Of a stretch of 64,000 nucleotides of DNA, positions 9,702 through 18,277 are shown in pieces; position 1 is the stretch's first letter, and each line of letters opens with the position of its first letter. A program made the translations under genes and the position numbers. Where the stretch lies: positions 21,092 through 85,091 of the forward strand of contig NZ_JAAVNE010000022.1 of NCBI RefSeq assembly GCF_012103215.1. The letters are read 5' to 3'. The notes under the pieces are model-generated. The model did no database searches. It was not told the DNA's origin and was given only the letters and a program-made list of their open reading frames with translations. The DNA is from Falsiroseomonas selenitidurans. Lineage in GTDB: Bacteria > Pseudomonadota > Alphaproteobacteria > Acetobacterales > Acetobacteraceae.

Positions 9702-12149
9702 GTGCTTAAGGAAAAGCCCGTCGCCGCAGCCGCGCCCGGCATCGCCCACCACGCTGTACAGTTGGATATCGGGGCCGGATGGGTCCTGCGCTTTTCGCCG
9801 CGTGCGCTGAGCGTCGGGCAGAATTTGAATATCATCCGCGGTGACGACACGCTGCTGCACGCGATCTATCGTGCGGCCATTGGAACCTTGGTCATCAACG
9901 ACCGGATCAATGGCCGCTGGAATCCCGAGGTGAGGCTTCCCGTCGTGGTGCCGCCCGGAGACGATCTGCTTGTGGTCCTCCAGGTGACGGAGGATGGTCT
10001 GCGCGTGACGCTGCCGGGCCGGGAGCCATTGGGGGTGCCGGGCCGCTTTCGCCTGGCCGGCTCGGCCGAGATGCTGGTGCCCAACGGCATCCTGGTGACC
10101 GAGGGGACGACGATCACCGAGCCGCCGGCGGAGCCCGCCGTGGCTGTCCCGACGGTAGAGCCGGCCGTGGCTGCCCCGCCGGCAGAGCCGGCCGTGGCCG
10201 CCCCGCCGGCCGCGCCGGCCGTTGCTGCCCCGCCGGCTGCGCCGGCCGTGGCTGCCCCACCCGTCGTGCCAGCCGTGGCCGCCCCACCCGTCGTGCCAGC
10301 CGTGGCCGCCCCGCCGGCGGAGCCGGCCGTGACTGCCCCGCCGGCGGAGCCGGTTGCGCTGGCCCCGCCGCCGCCGCCGCCACCGCCGCCACCGGAGCCG
10401 GTTCGGACCGAAGGCGTGGTGGACGACTACGGCTACAGCGAGGCGCTCGACGCGCTGTTCTTCATCGGCTGGATGCGGAGCAGCCTGCCGGCGGACCATT
10501 CGGGCCATATCCCGGCGACCATCCAGTTCGAAGGCCGGGCGATCGAGGGCGAGGCCCTGCTGCTGCAGTATGACCGGCCGGATGTGCGGGATTTCGGCCA
10601 TGGCTTCGTCCTGGCGTTGCTGTTCCCGGGCGCGCCGGCGGGGCAGCTGCCGCTCACCGACATCGTGCTGCGCATCGATCCGCGCCGAAGCTGGGTGATC
10701 GGCTGCTCGCCTGGCACCACCAGGCGCGACGGCCCCGGCATTCTGCGCCTGGCCCGTGATGCGGTGCGCCATGCCGGTGCCGGCGGTGCCGGCGCCGTGC
10801 GCGCCACGCTCGACCGGCCGATGAACCCGGACCAGGACACGCTGAACAGCGCCGGCCTGCCGGTGCATCTGGAGATGGACGAGGTGGTGCAGACCGGCAC
10901 CGGCTGCGCCATGCTGATGGGCTGGTGCGTCGATCCGCTGGGGCTGATCGCCTCCACCCATCTGCGCTGCGGGCCGCATTTCTCGCCGCCACTCGAGACC
11001 TCGCGCGTTCGGGTGCGGCGCAACGACATCCACGACACCTTCGGCCCCCGCTACGGCACCGATGAGCGCCAGGCCGGCTTCGTCGCCTGGGGCGACACCG
11101 GGGCGGTGCGGGACGACAAGCTGTTCCTCGAGATCCGCCTGACCAATGGCCGGATCCTTTCCAAACCGCTGCCGCGGCCGATGCGCAGCGGCGTCGCCGC
11201 GATGCGGCGCATCCTGACCTCCGCCGCCCTGCCGGGCCATGAGCTGGACCGGATGTTCGACACCATCTTCGGCAAGCCGCTGCTGCAGCTGAATCGGGCG
11301 CGGCTGGATAGGCCGATGGCGGTGCAGGAGGAGGTGTTCGGCCAGCTGCCGGAGAAGCCGCGGGTCAGCCTCGTGATCCCGCTCTACAAGCGGCTCGACT
11401 TCATGCGCTACCAGCTGGCGATGTTCTCCCGCGAGGGGCTGCCGGCGGATGAGGTGGTCTATGTGCTGGACGACCCGGATCAGCGGGAGACGCTGCTGCG
11501 CATGGCGCATGCGGTCCATGCCAGCTTCGGCATGCCGTTCCGCGTGCTGCTGCCGGAGGAGAATCGTGGCTTCGGGCCGGCCAGCAATCTCGGCCTGCAG
11601 CAGGCACGCGGCACCTATGTGCTGTTCCTGAACTCGGATGTCTTCCCGGAACGCGGCGACTGGCTGGACCGGCTGGTGATGCGCCTTGAAGCCGACCCCA
11701 GGCTCGGGACGGTCGGGCCGCTGCTGCTGTTCGCCGATGGCAGCATCCAGCATGCCGGCATGGCCTTCGAGAAGCTGCGCCAGTTCTCCGGCTGGCTGTT
11801 CCCCATTCATCCCGGCAAAGGTCGCTTCCCGCGGGAGGAGGGGCCGGAACTGGCGAAGGCGCCGGCCATCACCGGCGCCGCGATGCTGATGCGCCGCGAC
11901 CTGGCGCTGGAACTCGGCGGCTTCGACCCGGATTATGTGATCGGCGATTTCGAGGATGCGGATCTGTGCCTTCGCCTGGCCGCCCGCGGCCTGGCCTGCG
12001 CCACCGACATGACCGTGCGCGCCTGGCACCTGGAGCGGCAGTCGCAGAACGATCCAACCGACAATTGGCGCACCAACCTGACCCTGCTGAATGCCTGGAG
12101 CTTCAACCGGCGCCGGCACCTGACACGGCACCTGGCGGTGGAGAGCTGA
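9702..12149 (+). CDS. GT2 glycosyltransferase with N-terminal galectin-like domain and Pro/Ala linker
   Basis: This 815-residue protein has four parts. Residues 20-125 carry the galectin sugar-binding pattern with exact spacing in both motifs: H53-x3-R57, then V64-x-N66-x6-W73-x2-E76-x-R78, followed by a VTLPGREPL...FRL strand pattern. Residues 142-233 are a Pro/Ala-rich linker. About 235-550 holds two beta-rich segments (FFIGWMRSS, MLMGWCVDP). A GT2 domain starts near 554 (RVSLVIPLYKR) with NSD as its DxD-like motif and a C-terminal DFEDADLCLRLAARG. The GTG at 9702 is preferred over TTG 9651 because GGAG lies seven bases upstream. A GT4 gene follows by four bases. Donor and acceptor are unknown. 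Confidence 0.82.
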   Translation: MLKEKPVAAAAPGIAHHAVQLDIGAGWVLRFSPRALSVGQNLNIIRGDDTLLHAIYRAAIGTLVINDRINGRWNPEVRLPVVVPPGDDLLVVLQVTEDGLRVTLPGREPLGVPGRFRLAGSAEMLVPNGILVTEGTTITEPPAEPAVAVPTVEPAVAAPPAEPAVAAPPAAPAVAAPPAAPAVAAPPVVPAVAAPPVVPAVAAPPAEPAVTAPPAEPVALAPPPPPPPPPPEPVRTEGVVDDYGYSEALDALFFIGWMRSSLPADHSGHIPATIQFEGRAIEGEALLLQYDRPDVRDFGHGFVLALLFPGAPAGQLPLTDIVLRIDPRRSWVIGCSPGTTRRDGPGILRLARDAVRHAGAGGAGAVRATLDRPMNPDQDTLNSAGLPVHLEMDEVVQTGTGCAMLMGWCVDPLGLIASTHLRCGPHFSPPLETSRVRVRRNDIHDTFGPRYGTDERQAGFVAWGDTGAVRDDKLFLEIRLTNGRILSKPLPRPMRSGVAAMRRILTSAALPGHELDRMFDTIFGKPLLQLNRARLDRPMAVQEEVFGQLPEKPRVSLVIPLYKRLDFMRYQLAMFSREGLPADEVVYVLDDPDQRETLLRMAHAVHASFGMPFRVLLPEENRGFGPASNLGLQQARGTYVLFLNSDVFPERGDWLDRLVMRLEADPRLGTVGPLLLFADGSIQHAGMAFEKLRQFSGWLFPIHPGKGRFPREEGPELAKAPAITGAAMLMRRDLALELGGFDPDYVIGDFEDADLCLRLAARGLACATDMTVRAWHLERQSQNDPTDNWRTNLTLLNAWSFNRRRHLTRHLAVES
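10120..10402 (+). repeat. Imperfect Pro/Ala-coding tandem repeats ending in poly-proline
   Basis: Inside the GT2 gene, units of about 30 bases encode variants of PAVAAPPAEPAVAAPP, repeated roughly eight times, then ten consecutive proline codons (CCG/CCA/CCC). The near-identical units make copy number likely to vary by slippage. The encoded stretch is probably an extended, unfolded linker. Confidence 0.85.
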
Positions 12150-12152
12150 AGG

Positions 12153-13478
12153 ATGCGGAGCAGCAGGAATTCCGGGCGCGGCGCCAGCGGCGCGACGGGC
12201 CCCGCGGCCGGCGCGACGCCGCTGCGCGTGCTCATCGTCTCCCACATGCACCCGCGGGTGTCGCGTGGCGGGGCGGAGATCGCCGCCTACCAGATGTACA
12301 CCGCGCTGCGGGAGATGCCGGGCATCACCGCCTGGTTCTGCGGCGGTGCCTCGGCCTCCATGCAGCCGCCGCTCGGCACGCATGTTTTCCAGCCCTTCGG
12401 GCCGGACGAGTTCGTCATCGGCAATCCCGGCTACGACCACTGGAACCACAGCGCCAACAATCCGCGCTTTGCCGATGAATTCCGCGATTTGGTGGCGGAG
12501 TTGAAGCCGGATGTGGTGCATTTCCACCATTTCGCGAATCTGGGGATGGAGGCGCTGCTGCAGGTGAAGCAGGCGGCGCCTGAGGCACGCATCGTGCTGA
12601 CGCTGCACGAGTACCTGGCGATTTGTCACCATTTCGGCCAGATGGTGAAGCGCCCGGGAATGGAGCTGTGCGAGGCTGCTTCGCCGCATGATTGTGCGCG
12701 GTGCTTTCCGGAGAAGTCGGACAACGACTTCTTCATGCGCAAGCTCTACATCCAGCGCTTCATGAAGCTGGCCGATCATTTCATCTCGCCCAGCCGCTTC
12801 CTCGCCGATCGCTACATCGCCTGGGGGCTGGAGGCGGACCGGGTGAGCGTGATCGAGAACGGCCAGCCCACCCTTCCCGGCGAGGACCAGCCGATGCCGG
12901 ATCCGGCGACGCTCATCGTCGGGTTCTTCGGCCAGTTGTCGACGCTGAAGGGGGTGGGTCTGCTGATGGATGCGGCGGACGACCTGCGCAGGCGGCCGCC
13001 GAAGCGCGGCCGGCTGCGGCTTGAGATCTCGGGCGATGCCTCGAACCAGCCGCCCGTGCTGCGGGAGGAGATCGAGCGACGCTTGGCCGCGGCGCGCGGC
13101 GTGGTGACGGTGCGCGGGCCCTATGACCACAAGCGGGTGAAGTCGCTGATGCAGGCCTGCCACGCGGTGCTGGTGCCCAGCATCTGGTGGGAGAATTCGC
13201 CGATGGTGATCCAGGAGGCGTTCGGGGCGCGCCGGCCGGTGATCTGTTCCGACATCGGCGGCATGGCGGAGAAGGTGCGCCATGGCGTGGACGGCTTCCA
13301 CTTCCGCGCCCGCAGCGCCACCTCGCTGAGCGACCTGCTGCGCCGCCTGGCGGATAATCCGCAGGAAGTGCTGGACCTGCAGGCGACGCTGGCGCGGCCG
13401 CCGAGCGTGGCGGAGACGGTGGGCGAGGTGCGCGGGCTTTACGCCCGGCTTCGTGTGGCGGCGCCGGCCCTCGCCTGA
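12153..13478 (+). CDS. GT4-family glycosyltransferase
   Basis: A 441-residue retaining glycosyltransferase of GT-B fold. After a disordered Gly/Ala-rich start, LRVLIVSHMHPRVSRGGAEIA (about 24-44) forms the N-terminal acceptor domain, then DVVHFHHFANLG and LTLHEYLAICHH. The C-terminal donor domain has VGFFGQLSTLKGV, GPYDHKRVKSLMQACHAVLVPSIWWENSPMVIQEA and the E-x7-E pattern, with GVDGF near the end. C164-C187 region cysteines (CEAASPHDCARCF) resemble a small metal or disulphide cluster seen in related GT4 proteins. It starts four bases after the GT2 gene, in the same operon. Sugar specificity cannot be read. Confidence 0.85.
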   Translation: MRSSRNSGRGASGATGPAAGATPLRVLIVSHMHPRVSRGGAEIAAYQMYTALREMPGITAWFCGGASASMQPPLGTHVFQPFGPDEFVIGNPGYDHWNHSANNPRFADEFRDLVAELKPDVVHFHHFANLGMEALLQVKQAAPEARIVLTLHEYLAICHHFGQMVKRPGMELCEAASPHDCARCFPEKSDNDFFMRKLYIQRFMKLADHFISPSRFLADRYIAWGLEADRVSVIENGQPTLPGEDQPMPDPATLIVGFFGQLSTLKGVGLLMDAADDLRRRPPKRGRLRLEISGDASNQPPVLREEIERRLAAARGVVTVRGPYDHKRVKSLMQACHAVLVPSIWWENSPMVIQEAFGARRPVICSDIGGMAEKVRHGVDGFHFRARSATSLSDLLRRLADNPQEVLDLQATLARPPSVAETVGEVRGLYARLRVAAPALA

Positions 13479-13576
13479 CCAATCCGCGCCGGCCGTCGCT
13501 TCCAGGATTGACAGCCAGGGTCCGCGGTTGCGAACAGCACGCCGCTTGGATGTTGTTGCAGGGCAAGGATCGAGAC

Positions 13577-14533
13577 ATGCCGGAGACGGATGGTAACGCC
13601 AGGTCGGTCATGCTGGTGAACGACACACGGCCCGACCGGCATTACGGGTGCCAGGCGGTGGTGGAAGGGCTGCTGGTGTTCCTCGCCCGGGCCGGTCTGC
13701 GCATCCCGTCCTTTCACCCGGTCGGGAAGCCCTGGACGGCCGACCCCACGTTCCACGAGCGGATCGCGCAGGTTTCCGCCGTTGTCGTGAACGGCGAGGG
13801 CTCCATTCACCACAGCAACGCCCGGGCGCAGGCGCTGGCGCAGATCGGGTCATTGTGTCGGCAGACCCTGCGCGTTCCCTCTATCCTGCTGAACGCAACC
13901 CTGGAAGCGAATGACGCGCGGGTCTACACTCATTTGGCGCAGTATGACCTCGTGCAGGTGCGCGATCGGCAGAGCTTTGCTGAGCTGGCGGCCTTCGGCT
14001 TGGCCAAGCCACTTTACTGTCCTGATTTCTCAATGTACCACGATTTTGCATCGGCGCGCACTGTGCCGCCATCTGAACCGCCTGCACGAATTGGCGTAAC
14101 CGATTCGATCCTGCCCAAGGTCTCGGCGCAGTTGCAGACGATGAAAACGGACAAGGGCTTCGTTGCGTGTGACATCCGCATCCCGCCGAACCAGCCGACC
14201 ACGATCTACGACTACGCGGCGCGCATGGCAGGTCTGGATCTGCTGGTCACCGGCCGCTACCACGCAGTGTGCTTCGCCATCAACACAGGCACACCCTTCG
14301 TCGCCATAGAATCCAATACCAAGAAGATTTCCAATCTGCTGCAGGACGTCTTTGGTGACACGCGCCGGGTCATCCAGCCCGAGGCTGTATCTGGACTTCG
14401 AGTGGAGGAGTACGCGGGATGGTCTGCGAAGGAAGCTGACGATCTTGCGCGCTTTGCGCAGGAACGGCCGAAGCACTACGCTGCCCTCGCGCAGGCGGTC
14501 GCCGAGACGGCCCGCCGGGCCAAAGCCGCCTGA
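13577..14533 (+). CDS. Polysaccharide pyruvyl transferase family protein
   Basis: The 318-residue product fits the PS_pyruv_trans family (CsaB/WcaK-like), which adds pyruvyl ketals to cell-surface sugars or, in some members, acts in related sugar transfer. It shows VMLVNDTRPDRHYGCQAVVEGL near the start, VVVNGEGSIHHSN (about 70-85), VQVRDRQSFAEL and VTGRYHAVCFAINTGTPFVAIESNTKKI, the family's C-terminal binding block. Start 13577 is chosen for AGGAT six bases upstream. It sits between a GT4 gene and a second, interrupted member of the family. The body of the gene has lower GC than its neighbours, a possible sign of separate origin. Confidence 0.8.
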   Translation: MPETDGNARSVMLVNDTRPDRHYGCQAVVEGLLVFLARAGLRIPSFHPVGKPWTADPTFHERIAQVSAVVVNGEGSIHHSNARAQALAQIGSLCRQTLRVPSILLNATLEANDARVYTHLAQYDLVQVRDRQSFAELAAFGLAKPLYCPDFSMYHDFASARTVPPSEPPARIGVTDSILPKVSAQLQTMKTDKGFVACDIRIPPNQPTTIYDYAARMAGLDLLVTGRYHAVCFAINTGTPFVAIESNTKKISNLLQDVFGDTRRVIQPEAVSGLRVEEYAGWSAKEADDLARFAQERPKHYAALAQAVAETARRAKAA

Positions 14534-14580
14534 GCCTCGGGACCGGCACCACCTTCCGCAACCCTTCTCCTGGTGAGAGC

Positions 14581-15735
14581 ATGCCCGAACCAATTCCCGC
14601 AGCAGCGCCTCCCCTGAAGCCGGTTGCCTATGCCGGGTCGTTCGGCACCGTTCCGGCGTCCGGCTTCCTCGACACCGAGGAGGCCTTCGCCAAAACCGGC
14701 CGCAATACTGGCAATCTCGCCTTCCACGCCGCGTTGGCGGGTTGCCTTGCGGATCCCTGCACACCTGTCGGCTTCCGCTTCGACCCGGCGAAGATCCGCG
14801 AAACTTACCGCGCTATCTGCATACCGGCAGCGAACTTTCTCTATTCACGCTTCGACTTCTCCGACCTTGCCGGGCGGCTGGAGAAGGCGGGCTTGCCGGT
14901 CGTCATTGCCGGACTCGGGGCGCAGGCCGGGCGCAGCGTGGATGAAGTGAAGCTGAAGCCGGGCACAGAGCGCCTTCTGCGGGTGCTCGCGGAACAGTGC
15001 CGCACCATTGCCGTGCGCGGAGACTTCACCGCTCAGGTGTTGGAGCACTAAGGCGTGACGAATTACGAGGTGCTGGGCTGCCCCTCCAACTTCCTCAATC
15101 CAGATCCGGGCATGGGCCAGCGTATTGCCAGCCGCCTTGCCGGACCGATCGAGCGATGGGCCTTCGTGCCGACTTTCTATGACCGCCTGGCAAACTTCGA
15201 AATGCGCCTGTTCCGCCGCATCTCGCCGATGGTCGAGGAAATCATCTGCCAGGAGCCGCTGGCCGCCGTTGCCCTTGCCCGCGGCGATCGCGATGAGGCT
15301 CTGGAGGAGGCCTGGTTCACGGGGGCCGGGTTCCAGAAGTATGTGGCGAAGGTCGATCGCGGTACCTTCCGTCGACGGTTGCGCTCCTATTTCGGTGTGG
15401 AACCCTGGATGGAGTCGTATCGGCGCCTCGATGTCATCGTCGGCACGCGCATCCATGGTGTCAATCTGGGCTGGCAGTCCGGCCGGCCGGCCTTGATCTT
15501 CCCGCATGACCTTAGGACGCGCGAACTGGCCGAGATCATGGGCCTGCCGGTCATGGCCACCACCGATGCGGGGCGCGAAACGATCGCGGACGACATCGTC
15601 GATGCCATCGGCCCCTATGCCGAGCGCTTCGATTCTGTGCGGGCCTCGCTGGCCACTCGCTTCGGCGCAATGCTGGAGCAAGCTGGCCTTACACCTTCTA
15701 GCCGGCTGAAGGGCATCGCGGCCGGACCCGCCTAA
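14581..15735 (+). pseudogene. Polysaccharide pyruvyl transferase family gene split by an in-frame TAA
   Basis: Two open frames, 14581-15051 (156 aa) and from the GTG at 15055 to 15735, are in the same frame and together make one family member of about 384 codons. The only break is TAA at 15049-15051, within ...VRGDFTAQVLEH-stop-GVTNYEVLGCPSN. A single base change (for example TAC or CAA) would restore it. The second half keeps GTRIHGVNLGWQSGRPALIFPHD. The GTG four bases after the stop might permit reinitiation and yield two polypeptides. Either a real nonsense mutation, a split gene, or a sequencing error; nothing here decides among them. Confidence 0.75.
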
Positions 15736-15772
15736 ACCGAGCTCCTCGACGGCGTGGGCCGGCCGCACAAGA

Positions 15773-16978
15773 TTAGTCTGCCGATTTGGGCTTTACCAAA
15801 TATAGGAAGCCCGGGCGGACTGCCGGGAGGAAATGAGTGGCAAACCAACGTTCGTATTGCACCTCGTGGCCGAGGTAGGCGCCAGTCTGGTGGCCGAAAT
15901 AGTGCGGCCGCGCGACATCGGCGAAGAAATCGAACCCATAGGCCGTAACGGATTTGCCGAAAATCAGCGTCAGCAGGTTCATCGTCATCAGCCCGGTGGT
16001 CGAACGGACATAGGAGATGGCGGAGATGAAGGCACGCGTCGGATAGGGTAGGGTTGCGACGGCGGTGGGGATGGGCTCACGCGTTGTCGATGCGCCGAAA
16101 TCGGCGATCGGGTGCAGACCGAGCGCTGGTACCTCCGCATAGCGCCCAGATCTCCCTCGCAGGCGCTGCAATGAAGGGCGCAGCGTCTCGTTGAAGGCCA
16201 CCAGGTCCACGCGGTTTCCGACATCGGCGGCGAAGCCCTCGATTTCGGCGAAGTTGCAGCGGATCACGAGGTCATGCGCGTCGATCTCCGGCCCCAGCCC
16301 CGCCCCCTTCAGGGTCGGCGCATTGCCGACCAGGGCAATGCGGCGGGCGCCAAGCAGTATCTCGCTGATGCGCCAGAGCGATTGGCGCTCTTCCGGTGAC
16401 AACGAGAGGGGATGGTCCTTCTCCGGCAGGTTGACCATGTCCAGGAAGGCGCCGCGCAGAACGGTGTTGAAGGCGGCAACGCTGGCTGCCGCGGCACCTT
16501 TCGGCTCCACCGAGGCGCACTGCAGCGCATAGGAGAGCTGCGCGGTCTCACCGAGCTGGCGCTTCACAGCCTCGAAGGCCGGCATCGCCTTGGCTGAATT
16601 GCCGACCAGTAGTGTCCGCACGCGCTCGGGATAGAGGTCGCGGTGATTAGGGAAATGACCGGCGAGCGCCTGTGACAGCGCATCCGCCGCTTCCGTCTCG
16701 CCTTCCCGGATGAGGTGCCAGATCAGCGCCCGCCCGGCCGTCAGATTGGCCGGATTTCGCGTAAGCGCCAGTTCGAGACCTCTGCGGAAGCCTTTCGCAT
16801 CCATGTCAACGCAGGCGACGATACCGTTAATGCCGCTGAGACCCGTTGCCAGCGTTTCGAGGACATCGGCGAGAAACTCGGGGCGGCGTTCCTCAGGCTG
16901 GTCGCCAAACGCCCGCCGAAACTCGCCGACGTCTAGAACGCTCACCGCCATTGTCTTCTGGATCCCCTCAAAGCGCAT
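15773..16978 (-). CDS. GT29 (sialyltransferase-family) glycosyltransferase
   Basis: A 401-residue protein whose C-terminal half matches family GT29. Sialyl motif L is at about 214-243 (IALVGNAPTLKG...EIDAHDLVIRCNF), motif S at about 326-350 (STTGLMTMNLLTLIFGKSV then YGFDFF), and late histidines occur in RPHYFGHQTG and GHEVQYE. The first 200 residues look like helical TPR-type repeats. GT29 enzymes use CMP-activated acidic sugars, so CMP-Kdo from the local kds genes is an attractive donor (inference). Start 16978 follows AAAGGG six bases upstream. A much longer open frame continues upstream but overlaps kdsD on the same strand and is not coding. It is convergent with the split pyruvyl transferase. 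Confidence 0.8.
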   Translation of the reverse strand: MRFEGIQKTMAVSVLDVGEFRRAFGDQPEERRPEFLADVLETLATGLSGINGIVACVDMDAKGFRRGLELALTRNPANLTAGRALIWHLIREGETEAADALSQALAGHFPNHRDLYPERVRTLLVGNSAKAMPAFEAVKRQLGETAQLSYALQCASVEPKGAAAASVAAFNTVLRGAFLDMVNLPEKDHPLSLSPEERQSLWRISEILLGARRIALVGNAPTLKGAGLGPEIDAHDLVIRCNFAEIEGFAADVGNRVDLVAFNETLRPSLQRLRGRSGRYAEVPALGLHPIADFGASTTREPIPTAVATLPYPTRAFISAISYVRSTTGLMTMNLLTLIFGKSVTAYGFDFFADVARPHYFGHQTGAYLGHEVQYERWFATHFLPAVRPGFLYLVKPKSAD

Positions 16979-17088
16979 GCTATGCCCTTTGATTTTCTCT
17001 CTGACAAGATGTGTGCGTCGTGGTGATGCCGAGGTAGTCCCACAGGCCTGCCGGCACGTGGCCCCTTTGGCCCCGCCATGCCTTGCCC

Positions 17089-18078
17089 TCAGGCGATCCC
17101 CGCCCGCAGCAGGTCGTGGATGTGCAGCACCCCCACCGGGATCCCTGCTTCGTCCAACGCGAAGATGCTGGTGATGCGGGTCTCGTTCATCTGGCCCAGC
17201 AGGTCCGCGGCCAGGGTTTCCGGCGTGGTGGTGCGCGGCTGGCGCGTCATCGCGCCGCCCACCGGTTGCTCCAGCGCGGTGCCGCGCTGAAAGGCGCGGC
17301 GCAGGTCGCCGTCGGTCAGCACGCCGACTAGGCGCCCCGCCTCGTCCACCACCCCCGTCACCCCGAAGCGACGGGAGGTCATCTCCACCACCGCCTGCTG
17401 CAGGCTCGCCGTCTCCGGCACCAGCGGCAGCTCTTCCTTGCCGTGCATCAGGTCGCGGGCGCGCTTCAGCCGGGCGCCCAGCTTGCCGCCGGGGTGGTAG
17501 TCGCGGAAATCGGCGCTGGTGAAGCCGCGGGCCTCCAGCAGGCACATCGCCAGCGCGTCGCCCAGTGCCAGCTGCATGGTGGTGCTGGTGGTCGGCGCCA
17601 GGCCGTTCGGGCAGGCTTCCGGTGCCCGTGGCAGCAGCAGGCAGATGTCCGCCGCACTGCCCAGCGCACTTTCGGCGCGGGAGGTGAGGGCCACCAGCGG
17701 AACGTCGAAGCGCCTTGTATAGGCGATGATGTCGGCCAGTTCCGGCGCCTCGCCGGACCAGGACAGCGCAAGCACCAAATCCTCGCGCGCGATCATGCCC
17801 AGATCGCCATGGCTCGCCTCGCCGGGATGCACGAAATAGGCGGGCGTGCCGGTCGAGGCGAGGGTGGCGGTGATCTTGCGGCCGACATGGCCGGATTTGC
17901 CCATGCCGGTCACGATCACACGGCCCGGTCGTGCCATGATGAGCCGGACGGTCCGCAGCAGCGCCTCGCCCAGGCTGCCGCCGAGTTCGGCATGCAGGGC
18001 GCGCAGGCCATCGGCCTCCAGCGCCACGGTGCGCAGCATGGTCTCGCGCGACGCCATGTCGGTCTGGTCCATTGTCAT
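17089..18078 (-). CDS. kdsD: Arabinose-5-phosphate isomerase KdsD/KpsF
   Basis: A 329-residue sugar isomerase turning ribulose-5-phosphate into arabinose-5-phosphate, the KdsA substrate. An SIS domain (VTGMGKSGHVGRKI, HPGEASHGDLGMI, LALSWSGEAPEL) spans about 45-185 and two CBS repeats (LPLVPETASLQQAV; VGVLTDGDLRRAF; MTRQPRTTTPETL) fill the C-terminus. Start 18078 gives MTMDQTDMASRE; a second ATG two codons later is possible, and the upstream open frame of 63 codons is not family-like. Divergent from the second GT2 gene with a 199-base spacer. With kdsA and kdsB it supplies three of the four Kdo steps. Confidence 0.93.
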   Translation of the reverse strand: MTMDQTDMASRETMLRTVALEADGLRALHAELGGSLGEALLRTVRLIMARPGRVIVTGMGKSGHVGRKITATLASTGTPAYFVHPGEASHGDLGMIAREDLVLALSWSGEAPELADIIAYTRRFDVPLVALTSRAESALGSAADICLLLPRAPEACPNGLAPTTSTTMQLALGDALAMCLLEARGFTSADFRDYHPGGKLGARLKRARDLMHGKEELPLVPETASLQQAVVEMTSRRFGVTGVVDEAGRLVGVLTDGDLRRAFQRGTALEQPVGGAMTRQPRTTTPETLAADLLGQMNETRITSIFALDEAGIPVGVLHIHDLLRAGIA

Positions 18079-18277
18079 CAGCTTGCCCGCCTCGTCAGGG
18101 GTCGCGCGCTCCGGCTCCGGGGCGTGCCACCGGCAGGTAAAAGCATCTCGTCGTGTGCGGTGCAACCAACGGGATTGGCAGGCGTCTGGCGTTGCCACCG
18201 CTGCACGCCGGGCGGAAATGACGCGCCCCGGCCTTGGCAAGCCGGGTAGCGACCCGATACTTATCACGATTCCGACA

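Noticed and set aside
10120..10402. Regular spaced repeats considered as a CRISPR array
   Set aside because: Units are contiguous, in frame and code for Pro/Ala; there are no unique spacers and no cas genes.
9630..13301. A 1223-codon open frame on the minus strand opposite the GT2 and GT4 genes
   Set aside because: It is the antisense shadow of two well-supported glycosyltransferase genes. Composition is His/Arg/Gln-rich with no domain, a usual effect of high GC.
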